Assembly (NCBI GenBank): GCA_963675135.1
Contig: OY776129.1
Coordinates: 49,860,141-49,924,140, forward strand
DNA length: 64,000 bases
Direction: 5' to 3'
DNA from: Galeopsis tetrahit
Lineage: Eukaryota > Streptophyta > Magnoliopsida > Lamiales > Lamiaceae
Shown: positions 1 through 12,420 of the stretch, one piece after another
Position numbering within the stretch: the stretch's first letter is position 1
Layout of the letters: each line of letters begins with the position of its first letter
Position numbers and translations under genes: made by a program
Notes under the pieces: model-generated
Database searches by the model: none
Told to the model about the DNA's origin: nothing
The model's input: only the letters and a program-made list of their open reading frames with translations

Positions 1-120
1 GTAGTCCACGAGGTAGTATTTGTATTCCCCTTTAGTGCATTTTTAATCAATTACTAATAAAGAAGCTTTTTCTAATTAAAAGTTCTGTGTTTTTTTAAAT
101 CCTTAATTTTCTTATTTTGC
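1..120 (+). other. 3' flank of an off-window DUF674 copy
   Basis: This stretch resembles 37676-37800, which lies downstream of DUF674 copy 2: both contain an AGG-GGTATTTGTATTCCC-like segment, then a CAATTA segment, an AAGCTTTTT(T)CTAATT segment and an AAGTTC segment. The same flank recurs at 56735-56800 downstream of copy 3. I infer that another DUF674 copy lies just left of the window. There is no gene here. Confidence 0.6.
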
Positions 121-320
121 TACTTTCTAAATGAAAAATTCAAGATCTTCTTTCATGATTTATGCTCCACGTAAATAAGAAAAAAAATATTATAATGTTG
201 CATATATTTTTATATAAAGATTAAAAGTAGTTAAAAAACAAAATGCCAGTATATTACTTATGGGCACACAAAACTTTTTATAAATAACTTTTGAATAAGA
301 AAAAGTAGTATGTATATATA

Positions 321-588
321 CTCCATCTGTCCAATAATTATTTGCACTCTTTTCTTATTTGTCCGTTCCACAATTGTTTGCACTTTTTAAAAATGAAACT
401 TTTTCATAAACTCCACCCCCACAAAATTCACATATTTACACAAAATACCATTACTTTTACCCTTATTTCAATCACTCTCTTTACTTTATTCATATAAGTT
501 TACAAAATTACCCCTCAACACTCCACTCATTACACATTTTTCTTAATAAGTGTGCCCACAAAGTGGTGCAAACACTTCCGGGACGGAG
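321..588. mobile_element. Stowaway-type MITE
   Basis: The ends are inverted repeats (CTCCATCTGTCC at the left, GGGACGGAG at the right) flanked by TA on both sides (319-320 and 589-590). A TA target duplication with CTCCCTCCGTCC-type ends is the mark of Tc1/mariner-derived Stowaway MITEs. The interior is non-coding and belongs to the same subfamily as 42103-42385 and 57977-58259 (a TTTGCAC-type word follows the terminus). Confidence 0.75.
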
Positions 589-659
589 TATATAAAAAAA
601 AAAAAAAATCAATGTTAAGTACAAGGACAAGGAGCCTGAAAGTGACTCACATTTACTTA

Positions 660-1500
660 TTTATGGACAAAAGGATGAAAAGTCAGAATTATTCCTGATC
701 ACACGTCATGTGTCACCCTTGGACTTTACTTATTTATGAACAAAAGGATGAAAAGTCGGAATTATTCCACAAATGTCAATGATCACACGTCATGTGTAGG
801 CTCCTAAACTATTTAAAAGTTCAAATTTATAGTGTTAAGAACTATTTCACCAATGAATAGTTTTCTTAACACTATAAATAGGCCACACCTTGAATCATCT
901 CAAGATAAACTATTTAAAAGTTTAAATTTATAGTCTTAAGAACTATTTCACCAATGGATAGTTTTCTTAACACTATAAATAGGCCACACCTTGAATCATC
1001 TCAAGGTAACGGGAACATACACAAGCCTAAGTTATTACACGATTTACTTAGTATTCAAACACTCATATCTTCGAGAGATTAAGCTTTTTAAGCAATATTT
1101 GAGTGTTAACCATAGTTTCCATTAGACAGTTTTACACTATTATTTAAAGCCTAGTTAGTGATATTCTAGACTTTACATTTGATCTTAATTATAAAGGATA
1201 TCACATTAAGCAATATAGTCAAGTTCGTAGTAGTTTGAGAGTATTTCAAGTTTTCAACGAAAGAAGTTTGTAAGAAATCAAGAGAAGAGAAGAAGAGGAA
1301 AGTGCACCTTGACACTATAAAATAAGCTAATTCCAAGAGATTAAAGAATTATCCTATTAAATTAGGAGGGCGGACGTAGGAGTAGTTTAGCCTTCAAACC
1401 ACTATACATCTTGTGTCATTTACTTGTTTACTTACTTATTTGTTTATTGTTTAGTTGATCATTACTTGTTTATTCATATTCATAAGCATATATTAAAGTT
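660..1500 (+). repeat. LTR-like remnant with duplicated promoter segment
   Basis: A segment of about 97 bp occurs twice in tandem (about 808-904 and 905-1003). Each copy ends with a TATA-like ACTATAAATAGGCC. A shorter segment with ACACGTCATGTGT also repeats near 703 and 785. Further on, GGCGGACGTAGG followed by AACCACTATA and TCTTGTGTCATTT (1370-1420) resembles the U5 region of many plant copia LTRs. I infer a decayed LTR; no partner LTR or coding part is visible, so the boundaries are guesses. Confidence 0.4.
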
Positions 1501-1957
1501 GTTAAGTATTCATTAGACTTGACATAAGTATTGTTTTGTGTGAGTAAAATATAGGTGATTCATTAAGTTATTTATAAAAAGGAACTATCATAATTTCACA
1601 TATAGTTTGTTTATTTGTTTTAGACTTGTGAAAATATTCAAAATATATTTTCATAGGATTTGACATTTGGACAACTTACCTAACTCTATGTTTTGTGTGT
1701 TTATTATTTGAAAAGGTTTTGAAAAATGTACACACATGTATTACCCCCTCCCCCGTATCACACTTCTTTTGAAACCATCATCCCCTAGTTTTGCATGGGA
1801 GTCTAAAAATATATTACTGTCCAGCTTCACGCCAATACCTTGAACTAGGTATGGCTCCCATGGGCAGATCAATTGATTTCTTACATATAAATCACGAAAT
1901 GGGCTCAATCTAAAACCCCAACAAATGGGCCATATTAATGGCCTGTCTAATCTTCTA

Positions 1958-2032
1958 CTCCCTCCTTCCCAAATAACATTTCATACTTTCTATTTCACCC
2001 CTTTAAAAACTCCACTTTTATAATATTCAAAA
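1958..2032. mobile_element. Truncated MITE half abutting the Helitron end
   Basis: CTCCCTCCTTCCC after TA at 1956-1957 looks like a Stowaway-type left end. The sequence runs only about 75 bp before the Helitron 3' terminus at 2033. The missing right half should lie beyond the Helitron 5' end, but I could not find it with confidence. Confidence 0.4.
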
Positions 2033-4822
2033 CTAGTGTAAGACCGCGAATTTCGCGGAATTGAAATAAGTATATTATATTAATTTTTATTAATTATAAT
2101 TATAATAATTTTTAACCTGATTTAATTTTATATTATAAATTTATTAATAAAAAAAATGAAATTATGTATATATTTATAATTTTCTTTATTTTATGAAAAA
2201 TAAAAAAAATTTAAATGTTATGTTAATATAAATTCATCATATATATAAAAATAGAAAAGATCCTGTATTTGTAAATTTTTTTATTTTATGTAAAATATTA
2301 AAATTTAAATGTAATATCAATATAAATTATATTATATATATATATATATATAAAAAAATAGAAAAGACTGTATATTTGTAATTTTTTGTATTTTATTAGA
2401 AAAATAAAATACAAATGATGTGTCTATATAAATTACATCACACATATAAAAAAGTAGAAAAGAGGATTATGAATTTATTTATAAAAGTAAATTTTATAAT
2501 AAATTACAAATTGCGAAAAACTTCTTTGTAGACAACATTCGTGGTACGTTTACATATTTTTCCATTTGAATCTAGGCAAAGAATTTTCAATCCACTCTTA
2601 CTTTTGACTCTAGAAGCTGCAACATACAACTGACCATGGGTGAACACAGGTTTAGGAAGGTAGACACCTACCATGGAAAGGGACTGGCCTTGGCTTTTAT
2701 TTATCGTCATTGCAAAAGACAATAGAATAGGAAATTGTCTTCTTCGAAACTTTACGGCAGCCGTGTCGTCCGAAACACTCAATGTCATTCTTGGTATAAA
2801 AACTTTAGTACCAACATTTCTTTCAGAAAGAATTTGTGCTTCAATAATGTGATTTCCAAGTCTTGTAACAATTAGTCTAATTCCATTGCACAAACCGGAC
2901 TTCGGATCAATGTTCCTAAGTAGCATTATAGGGATCCCTATCTTGAGAACCAATCGATGATTTGGTAGACCAGAACACTTAATAGAGTTGAGAAAGTCAA
3001 TGGAAAACACCTGTCCCATTCCACCAGGTTTAAACTCCGATGGACACACACTGTCTGAACTCAAATACTCCCTTGTATCACCAGGTATCATTGCCAACAC
3101 TGTCTCGTTAATGTTTTCAACTTCTTTATGTGTTGGAGCAAGTATAGATCTATCCTCAAAATACTTATCAATATTATAGTTGTTAGAGACGGATGGGTAA
3201 ATGCAGTCAACTATAGCAGCAATAAGATCTCGTGCATCTAAAATCAGATTCTCTTCAGGAATATCAATGTCCGCAAAACCATTGTCACTATCTCCAAGAT
3301 TCCCGTCACCACTTTCAAAATCCAATCTGAGAATTCAGCTATCTCATTAAATGTATTAATACCGTTAGAATTTCCAGTTTGCAATCTCATGTTCCTCGTT
3401 AGCCTCAGTACCTTGCAATGTTCCCACATATATGATGAATTGATAGCAGAATGGACTATATGTTCTCTTGAACCTTTTGAAATAACATGAAGTATTTGTC
3501 TGAAGTCTCCTCCAAGAACCACCGTTTTCCCTCCAAAAGGCAAATTAGACATAGATCCATCAGGAGCTCTAACTATATCTCTTAGGCTTCTATCAAGTGC
3601 CTCAAAACAAAATCTGTTAATCATCGGTGCCTCGTCCCATATTATCAGCTTTGACTTTATTATAAGTTCTGACAAATGAGTATCGGGCATTATGTTGCAG
3701 GTGGATGATTCAGAAATATTTATCGGAATACGAAACCGAGAATGTGCAGTGCGTCCTCCAAGCAACAAAAGAGAAGCTATACCACTCGATGCAACATTAA
3801 GAACGATGTCTCCGTGAGATCTAACGGCTGCAGAAAGAGTTCTCCATATGAAAGTTTTTCCAGTACCCCCGTACCCATACAAAAAGAAGACTTTTCCATC
3901 AGTTGAACAAATAACTTCAAGTATTTCTTGTAAAACATCACTTTGTTCGGCAGTTAGGGTTGAAGACAATGTATTGTACTCCTCTAGCAACTCTGTGCGA
4001 TCATAGCTCAACTCTTCAAGAATCATTGAATTGTGCTGTAGGGATATATCATCTGGACCTGGAACAGGCATTGTTGGAAAATTACTTAAACTGCTTCCGT
4101 TTTTTTGAAGTAACTGATCAATCTCAAGAAGTGTATAATTCTTTAGTTGTTCATCGGTTAGACGTAAACCTAAAAAATGTATTAAATTAGAATTTTGATA
4201 TTAAAAAGTATTGCTATTTAATGAAATATTACAAACATAAATATATAATACGTACCTAGTAAATTAAACAATCGTCTTCTTCTTGATAGTATATCATCCG
4301 ACAATGCCTCCCATATTTTTTGAAAAACCTCGTTTGGACAACTCATACTTGATGATAATAGTATAATTGAAAATAAATTTCTCAGATAATGAGCCGATGC
4401 CCAAAAACTTGCCTCCATTATTCCATCAACATACTCCCTATCATCATCTAAAAGTCTCATTGCATAGCAAGCATCTTTGAATGTAGGGTATACTACATTT
4501 CCAATGGTTCTAATCTCTTCGTGTGACCTCGAACCCTTACTATGAGGTATTAAAAGACCTAAATAATGTTGTTCACCAGCTCCTGGTGGAACATAATTCA
4601 ATTTTCCCAATGAAAATCTACTACTCTTTCTAGGAGCCCACTTGAGATCTTGATTATTCCAAACATGTCTTAAGGGAAATTCTATATACGTAAGATCCCT
4701 AGCAGATTCGTTTTCCCTATTGAATTCCATCCATGCTAAAAACATTGAATGTTGTGTAGAAGGTCTTTCTAGAACACTGTCGATGTTTTTAGGACGATAG
4801 ATAAGAGTAATTTTAGGGAAAA
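2033..4822 (-). mobile_element. Helitron fragment, 3' end intact
   Basis: On the minus strand the element ends with a GC-rich hairpin (CCGCG-AAATT-CGCGG, plus-strand 2044-2058), seven bases, then CTAG (2033-2036) followed by a T. A subterminal hairpin with terminal CTRR inserted at AT is the classical Helitron 3' end. The helicase part of a RepHel gene precedes it. No Rep (HUH nuclease) domain and no 5' TC terminus could be found; to the right the sequence dissolves into AT-rich tandem repeats. 2037-2503 is AT-rich and non-coding. Confidence 0.8.
2504..4822 (-). pseudogene. Helitron PIF1-like helicase (broken RepHel)
   Basis: This is the helicase half of a Helitron replicase, a family that unwinds DNA during rolling-circle transposition. 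An upstream exon runs to 4256, then an 86-bp intron (donor G|GTACGT, acceptor TTTTAG|GTTTAC; 4170-4255), and coding resumes at 4169 in phase. The exon at 4169-3330 carries the Walker A motif GYGGTGKT, a Walker B-like IIWDEAP, and GGDFRQ. Near 3320-3330 the frame shifts by one; the downstream frame (to 2504) keeps the PIF1 C-terminal motifs FAMTINKSQGQS and LYVAASRVKS. The Rep half is missing and the coding sequence fades at about 4822. The call to helicase is sure; the lesion makes it a pseudogene. Confidence 0.85.
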
Positions 4823-6960
4823 CAAATCAAATCTTATTATTAGAGTAATTTTAGTAAATATGAAGATAGGAAGATAGATAAAAGTAATTTTAGGGGAAAA
4901 AATCAAATCTTATTATTGGAGTAATTTTAGGATGAAAAAATCAAATCTTATTATTAGAGTAATTTTAGAAAATATAAAGATAGAAAAAAAAATCAACATT
5001 TATAATCTTTTATATTATTAAATTTATTAATTTTATAGACGAAAATATTAAATTTATTAGATTTATAAAAATTTGTATAAGATTAAATATGTAATTTTAG
5101 GGTTGACATGTTAAAAAATCGTGTATATATATTATAATTATAAATTTAATTCTGTCGGGTTTATTCGGGTCGCACAGAGATAATGTTGTTTAAATTTTTA
5201 AACAGTATTTCCTCTCATTTTCTTATAAAAATATATTCATATTATATGGAGTTCTTTAAACCATCTTCATCTCCTCACTTCAAATTCAAATTTGAAAAGT
5301 TTTTGAGAAAAAGTTATTTATAGTTTGCAAACTCATTAGGATATGAAATCTAGCTGATATTCTCGATTTATTAGATATTTAGTAGTTTTATTTTATTTTT
5401 TCGAATTTTAGACATTTTCAGGCCCGATCGAAACTACTACAATAAAATCGCATATACATGTAATATTTTTTATATTATTATTATTTGTGGTGTACTGGAA
5501 TGTAATTCAGTTATAAACTTAGAAATTATATTAGCACATAGTTAATTTAATTTCATATATTAAATTGGTTTAGTATTTAGGTAATTTTAGGACGGCATAT
5601 TCGAAGAATTAAAAAAAATTCTAATAAGTTTTTTTTTTTTTTTTAAATCTAATAACAAATCCCAACATATTCGTGGATTTAAAAAAATTCTAATAAAAAT
5701 TCCAATATATATATGCTATGTTCTAAAAGTATCTTATTAACAAATCAATTTTCAATATTCAAATTTTAATTTTGTAAATTAAAATATATTATAAAATTAT
5801 GAAAAAAAATCAAATCTTATTGAAGTAAAATAAGTATATAACTGTAAAAAAAAAAAAAAAAAGATTTATAATCTTTTATACTAATAGACGAAAATATTAA
5901 ATTTGTTAGATTTATGTAATTTTATGGAAAAAAAATTAAATCTTATTATTGAAGTAATTTAGGAAGATAGATAAGAGTAGTTTTAGAGAAAACAAATCAA
6001 ATCTTATTATTAGACTAATTTTAGGAAATATGAAGATAGGAAGATAGATAAGAGTAATTTTAGGGGAAAAAAATCAAATCTTATTATTAAATATTATTAA
6101 GATAGATTAAATAGGAAAAAAAATCAAATCTTATTGTTAGAGTAATTTTAGGAATAAGATTAAAATTAAATTTATTTAGATATTATTAAGATAGATTAAA
6201 TTTATTTAAGTTAGATTTATAAAAATTAAAGTCAAAATATTGTGCATATTAAATTTTTGGATTTATAAAAAATCAAATCTTATTGTTGGAGTAATTTTAG
6301 GAATAATATTAAAATTAAATTTATTTAGATATTATTAAGAAGTAATTTAGGAAGATAGATAAGAGTAATTTTAGAGAAAACAAATCAAATCTTATTATTA
6401 GAGTAATTTTAGAAAATATGAAGATAGGAAGATAGATAAGAGTAATTTTAGGAGAAAAAATCAAATCTTATTATTAAATATTAAGATAGATTAAATAGGA
6501 AAAAAAAATCAAATCTTATTGTTGGAGTAATTTTAGGAATAAGATTAAAATTAAATTTATTTAGATATTATTAAGATAGATTAAATTTATTTAAGTTAGA
6601 TTTATAAAAATTAAAGTCAAAATATCGTGTATATTAAATTTTTGGATTTATAAAAAATCAAATCTTATTGTTGGAGTAATTTTAGGAATAATATTAAAAT
6701 TAAATTTATTTAGATATTATTAAGATAAATTTATTTAAATATTATTAAGATAGATTTGGTTGGAATTATAAAATATTATTATTTGTTGGAATAATTTTAG
6801 GAATAAGATTAAAATTAAATTTATTTAAATATTATTAAGATAGATTAAATAGAAAAAAAATTAAATCTTATTGTTGGAGTAATTTTAGAAATATAAGATT
6901 AAATACGTTTAAATTGAATTTATAAAAATAAAAAGATATAAAGATTAAATTTATGACAAT
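4795..6960. repeat. AT-rich tandem repeats
   Basis: The words GATAGATAAGAGTAATTTTAG and AAATCAAATCTTATTATT recur many times. A unit of about 392 bp is duplicated in tandem: the segment starting GAAGTAATTTAGGAAGATAG at about 5949 is repeated from about 6341 to 6720. I see no gene and no transposon ends. Confidence 0.75.
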
Positions 6961-7500
6961 TAAGATGAATTTTTAAAAATCTTCAATCTTCAAAATTTCT
7001 TCACAATCTTCAAATCTTCAAAGTTCTTCACAATCTAAGTCACAAAGATACATCAAGAAAGACGAATCAAGAAAGACGAATGATTGGATTTCTATTGAGA
7101 ACATGAGAGACAATCATAAATTACAAAAATCTTCGAATGTAAGAAGAAATATACATAAATTACAAAAATCTTCCATCTTCAAAATTTCTACACAATCTTC
7201 AAAGTCACAACCTTCAAATCTTCAATCTTCAAAATTTCTAAAAATCTTCAAATCTTCAAAATTTCTTCGCTATCTTCAAATCTTCAAAGTTCTTCACAAT
7301 CTTCAAAATCTTCATAAATTGATTATCAAAATACAAAATATTCAATAAATTGATTATAATAAATGAATGACATAAAAAGTAAAATTGAGATTGAGAACAT
7401 GAGAGACAATCATAAATTACAAAAATTTCGAATGTAAGAAGAAATATACAAAATTACAAAAAAATTCAATCTTCAAAATCTTCAATCTTCAAAATTTCTG
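6961..7500. repeat. AATCTTCA-rich simple repeat
   Basis: Imperfect copies of AATCTTCA / TCTTCAAA run from about 6980 to 7500, with a second copy of GAGAACATGAGAGACAATCA (7098 and 7391). The 81-codon open frame at 7103-7348 is only the translation of this repeat. No gene is supported. Confidence 0.65.
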
Positions 7501-7518
7501 GACTATCGATATACATAA

Positions 7519-7592
7519 AAATAACCCCCTTTCTAGGAATTGAACTCAAGACCTTATGACTGAATAATGGTGCTCTACCACTTAAGCTATCC
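7519..7592 (-). repeat. tRNA-like sequence (SINE head or tRNA relic)
   Basis: Read on the minus strand, GGATAGCTTAAGTGGTAGAGC contains an A-box-like TAGCTTAAGTGG, and GAGTTCAATTCC further on fits a B box. The spacing is that of a tRNA, but the acceptor ends do not pair well. I take it as a tRNA-derived SINE head or relic, not a working tRNA gene. 7593-8070 after it is AT-rich with TA dinucleotide runs and nothing else. Confidence 0.5.
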
Positions 7593-8069
7593 AACTTTAT
7601 TTTATGAAAAAACATAATAAACCTAACTAATATTAAAAACTCTAGCGCATAACAGATTATATAAGTAGCCTCATTTTTTTCCTTCTTTCTTCATTAATAC
7701 CCTATTTTATATCATATATATAATATAACTATATTACTTTAATATATATGTATAATTATTACTGTATTTATAATATATTATACAATTATTAATGACCATA
7801 TTTCAAATAAGTTTTTTTGTTCTTTCATTATTTTCTGTACTCATAATACCCTATTTTATATCATATATATATATATATATATATATAATATAAGTATATT
7901 ATTTTAATATATAGGTATATTATTATTGTATCTATTTAGTTTTTTTGTTCTTAATTAATAATTAATGTAATTTTTGATGTTTATTTCTATTATGTACAAT
8001 AAATATATATAATGTAATTTTTTATATTTCTTGATGAATTTAATATATATTTTGTAAAAAAAAAAAAAA

Positions 8070-8155
8070 AAAGTTGGCCCGCCAAAACCCGCGGCCCGCC
8101 TTGCAAACGGGCTGGCCCGCCCCGCCCCGCCCCGCCGACCCGTTTTGACAGGTCT
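8070..8155. mobile_element. GC-rich end of a hAT-like element
   Basis: A sharp GC-rich island of GGCCCGCC-type words ends in CCCGTTTTGACAGGTCTAA. Plant hAT-like elements often start with the reverse complement (TAG-CCTGTCAAAACGGG) followed by such C/G-rich subterminal repeats. The opposite end was not found, so this is a fragment at best. Confidence 0.4.
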
Positions 8156-8162
8156 AATTATA

Positions 8163-8415
8163 CTCCCTCCGTCCCATACTTGAAGGCACAAATGAATTGG
8201 GCACGAGTTTTAATGAATGAATTGTTTATTAGTATTGTGTAAGATAAAGTGGGGGTAGTAAAGACTTTTCAACTTTATAAATAATACTAATAGAGTTACT
8301 TTTTAGTGTAATAAAGTAGTGGTATTTGTTGTAATATTGTGATGTTTTAAAGAGATTGTTTATAAGTGTTTTTGCTATTTTAGATAATGTGCCTTCAAGT
8401 ATGGGACGGAGGGAG
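8163..8415. mobile_element. Stowaway-type MITE
   Basis: The inverted ends are nearly perfect over about 28 bp (CTCCCTCCGTCCCATACTTG and its complement), with TA at 8161-8162 and 8416-8417. The interior is AT-rich and non-coding. Right after it, 8421-8476 ends in GAGACGGAGGGAG-TA, the stub of another MITE. Confidence 0.85.
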
Positions 8416-8641
8416 TAATATTTTTAAAAAATGTGGATTCACCTACATATGGAAGATTTTTTTTGAGACGGAGGGAGTACATTGCTAAATTGTTAACACT
8501 GGGCTCTGAAAGTTGTAAATATTAATTGACTCATGTATCATGTATCTTTAAAATACTTTAATTATACCTGAATTACAAAGAAAATAAAATATCAAAGTAT
8601 ATGAAAATACAAAGTAATCAGTCGAAAAAATACAATAAAAT

Positions 8642-11080
8642 ATGAAATTAATTCTCATAGAACAGTACCAGGTACACCTCAGCAGCATCCTGAAATCCAA
8701 GTCAGAAGCATTTGAAAAGTTCAAGGAATGGCTCACTGAGGTTGAGAATGTCTCTGGAAAGAAGCTCAAGCATTTGAGAACTGATAATGGACTGGAATTC
8801 ATATCAGAAGAGTTCAATATTTTCTGCAAGAAGAAGGGTATAGTGAGGCACAGAACAGTACCAGGTACACCTCAGCAGAATGGAGTAGCTGAGAGAATGA
8901 ACCAGACTTTGCTTGAGAGGGTCAGGTGCATGTTGAGCAGCTCTGGATTGCCTAAAGTATTTTGGGGAGAAGCAGTGTCAACAACAGCCTATTTGATAAA
9001 TAGAAGCCCTTCCTCAGCTGTGCAATTTAAAACCCCAGAAGAGTTATGGTCTGGCCATACAGCTGAGTACAGTAATTTGAAAGTTTATGGTTGTCTAGCA
9101 TATGCCCATGTCAAGCAAGATAAGCTTGAGCCTCGAGCCTTGAAGTGTGTGTTCGTAGGTTATCCTTTAGGAGTGAAAGGGTATAGGTTGTGGTGCCTTG
9201 AAGCTGGAATGCAGAAGTGTATTATCAGCAGAGATGTAACTTTTGATGAAAGTAGAATGCCATTGAAAGAAGAGGCAAGTTCTAGTTCAGCACACAACAG
9301 ACCAGATGAGACACAGGTTGAGGTGGAGCATGTTGAAACCAGAACAGTAACTGAAGATCAGATTGATCCAGATGAGGAGGAGACTACTCATAGTGATACT
9401 GAGCTTCATGACTATCAGCTCACTAGGGACAGAACCAGAAGAGAAGTCCACCCACCTCAGAGGTATGGTCAAGCTGACATTGTATCATTTGCATTATGTG
9501 CAGCTCTTGAGGTGGAGTCTCTGGAGCCTAAAACTTACACAGAAGCCATAAACTGCCATGACAAAGAGAAGTAGTTAGTTGCTATGGAGGAAGAACTTTT
9601 ATCTCTTAACAAAAACCAGACTTGGGAGATTGTTGAGAGGCCTAAGAACAAGAAACTTGTTGGGTGTAAGTGGATCTACAAGAAGAAGGTGGAGGCTCAG
9701 AGAGGTGGCAAGATTAGGTACAAGGCAAGGCTTGTAGCTAAAGGATTTACATAGAAAGAAGGTATTGACTTTAATGAAATCTTCTCTCCTGTTGTTAAGC
9801 ATTGTAGCATCAGAATCTTGTTGGCTATGGTTGCTCAATATGAATTGGAGCTGCATCAGATGGATGTGACCACAACATTTCTTCATGGGACCTTAGATGA
9901 GAAGATCTACATGAAAATACCAGAAGGGTTGGACATAGAAGATGGAGAAGACAAAGTGTGCTTACTCAGAAAATCACTCTATGGCCTCAAACAAAGCCCT
10001 AGACAATGGTACTTAAGGTTTGATGAGTACATTTGCTCAGCTGGTTTTGCAAGAAGCCTGTATGACAGCTGTGTTTACTTCAGAAGAGTTGGAAGTTCAG
10101 TTACCTATCTTCTGCTGTATGTTGATGATATGTTAATAGCTGGGGAGTCTATTAACAGTATCAATCAAGTGAAAGAGATTCTCAAAAGGGAGTTTGAGAT
10201 GAAAGATCTTGGTGAAGCTAAAGTGATCTTGGGGATGGAGATCAGTAGAGTTGAGGGAGCAATTCAGCTTAGTCAGCCTACCTATCTGAAGAAGGTGTTA
10301 GAGAGATTCAGGATGCATCAAGCTAAGTCAGTTTCTACACCAATTGGTCAGCATCAGAAGCTATCCAATCAGATGTGTCCCAAGAACAGCCAAGAAAGAA
10401 CTCAGATGAGTAAGGTTCCTTATGCCAGTGCAGTAGGGAGTTTAATGTATGCTATGGTGTGTTGTAGACCAGATTTAACTCATGCAATGAGTGTAATCAG
10501 CACATACATGAGTGATCCAGGCTTAAGTCATTGGGAGACAGTTAAGTGGGTCATGAGATATGTTCTAGGATCAGCTGAGAAAGGTCTGAAATTTCAGAAG
10601 ATATCAGATGAGGGAGAAGCACTTGTGGGATATGTTGATGCCGACTATGCAGCCAATGTAGACACAAGAAAGTCCTTGACAGGGTATATATTCACCTTAT
10701 TTGGTACAGCTATATCATGGAGGTCAATACATCAGTCCGTAGTTGCATTATCTACTACAGAATCAGAATATGTAGCCTTGACTGAAGCAGTTAAGGAGAG
10801 CATGTGGCTTAGGGGGATCTTGAAGGAGTTTGGTATATCACAAAGAAGTGTGACTGTCTTCTGTGATAACCAAAGTGCAATACATCTTGCAAAGCATCAG
10901 GGGTATCATGAGAGAACTAAACATATAGATGTGAAGCTGTACTTTGTAAGAGATATTGTGGAGAAGGGGGTGGTCCAGGTAGTGAAGATTGCTACAGAGG
11001 AGAACCCTGCTGATGCGTTCACTAAGGCATTGCCAAAAGAGAAGTTTGGCTTGTGTCTTAGACTTATTGGACTGCATTAA
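8642..11080 (+). pseudogene. Ty1/copia pol remnant (integrase-RT-RNase H)
   Basis: One reading frame holds the second half of a copia polyprotein. In order there are an integrase core part (LRTDNGLEF, then PQQNGVAERMN, about residues 46-90), reverse transcriptase (YGLKQSPRQWY near 9980 and YVDDMLIAG near 10120) and RNase H (STTESEYVALTEA near 10755, CDNQSAIHLAKH near 10861, KHIDVKLYFVRD near 10920). Gag, protease and the first integrase aspartate are missing. Two in-frame TAG stops interrupt it at 9572-9574 and 9752-9754, where the family has Trp and Gln, both consistent with C-to-T or G-to-A changes. The 5' part is replaced by a 27-bp ectopic copy of an internal segment (see findings). It is not functional. 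Confidence 0.9.
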
Positions 11081-11210
11081 TTCCTCTGAGGATAAGACTA
11101 CTGTTCTTGTGGGAGAAGATCAGTGGTGGAGGCTATTCTTTGAGGAGGATAGTGTTGGTGTTTTATGTTTTGGTGGAGGTTAGTTCGATTATGAGCTAAA
11201 GGTGGAGAAT

Positions 11211-11990
11211 TGTGAGTGTTATCTCATAATCTCAGAAACAGCACACTAAGTGAGTAGTGAGCTGATAGGATCAGATAAGATAACTTAGGCCTTATCAGAT
11301 GAGTTGATGGGTTTCAATCAGATGAGAAGGTGATGCTTAGAGTTCAGCACAGTTGGCTAGATCAGCACAGTACTGGATCAGCTCAGTACCAGATCAGCAC
11401 AGTACTTGGGTCAGCACAGTACTTGGTCAGTGCAGTTAAGATCAGCACAGTATGAAGTCTATCAGCAGAGTTAGCTTTTGATCATCAGAGCAGAAGAGTT
11501 GAGTATCAGAACACTAAGTAGTGATCTGATCTTTATGGACAAGTCTTCTGGTTCGAAGTTAGTTAGTTTAACTAACTGTTTTACAGTTACAACTACTTGA
11601 GGGCATAACTACCATTTCAGTTGGGCAATAACAGAGCACATGGGTTGTTATAAGCGGTTGCAAACGGTTGATAACTACTCAAAAACAGTTCCTAACACCA
11701 GCAACTACCTTTGGTCTTTATAAACTCTTGTTTGTGTACATTGTAAAGGTTGGATGGAATTGTAGTACGTTTTGTAATCTTTGAGTTGTGTGAGTTCACG
11801 AGTGAAGTGAAGAAATATCCTATTCCGAGTGAATGAGTGTGTAAACATTCTTTATCAATCAAAGAAGTACTCGTCTGGTCCAGTGGATGTAGATCACATT
11901 GATCGAACCACTTAAATTCTTGTGTGCTGTTTGTCTCGTTGATTACTTTTTGAATTACTATCCTAGAGCAGTTATTTCTTATATCTTCAA
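11211..11990 (+). repeat. Copia 3' LTR (right end uncertain)
   Basis: A purine-rich AAAGGTGGAGAATTG (11198-11212) precedes TGTGAGTGTT, the expected place and start of the 3' LTR for the copia remnant. Inside, 11345-11455 holds about six short direct repeats of the type CAGCACAGTACT, likely U3 repeats, and a TATA-like CTTTATAAAC occurs at about 11716. The 5' LTR is absent, so the right boundary cannot be fixed. 11081-11210 is the pol-LTR spacer. Confidence 0.6.
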
Positions 11991-12420
11991 GCATTCTACT
12001 TGGTTGGAGACGTCTAATCGACCCGAATTACTTGACAAAAATGAACTTGAGAATGATTTTATAATAGATGAAAATATTTTTAATTAAATGGATAAGTGAA
12101 TTGATATTTTTAAATGGATAACTGAATTGATATTTTTAAATGGATAAGTGAAAATAATTATATATATTTAATGTTGTGAATTGAAAATTAGAATGAATTT
12201 AAATGATGTGATTAGAATAAATTTAAATGTATAAGTGAAAATAATTATATTCAATGTTGTATGTATTTATAATGTTGTGAAATTAAAAATTAGAATGAAT
12301 TTAAATGTTGTAAATTGAGGATTAGAATAAATTTAAATAGTGTGAATTTGAGAAGTGTTTTTAAGTTGTTTATAGAATTTGCAAACACACCCTAAATTAG
12401 GTTCAAACTTTTATTGAAAT
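11991..12420. repeat. AT-rich short tandem repeats
   Basis: AATGGATAAGTGAATTGATATTTTT-type units occur three times at about 12086-12155. AGAATGAATTTAAATG-type units follow up to 12350. I see no gene. Confidence 0.5.

Noticed and set aside
7103..7348. Open frame of 81 codons.
   Set aside because: It is the translation of an AATCTTCA simple repeat.
2033..8420. A Helitron reaching to about 8420, with the MITE stub at 8421-8476 as the other half of the split MITE at 1958.
   Set aside because: The two MITE halves belong to different subfamilies and no 5' TC terminus was found there.
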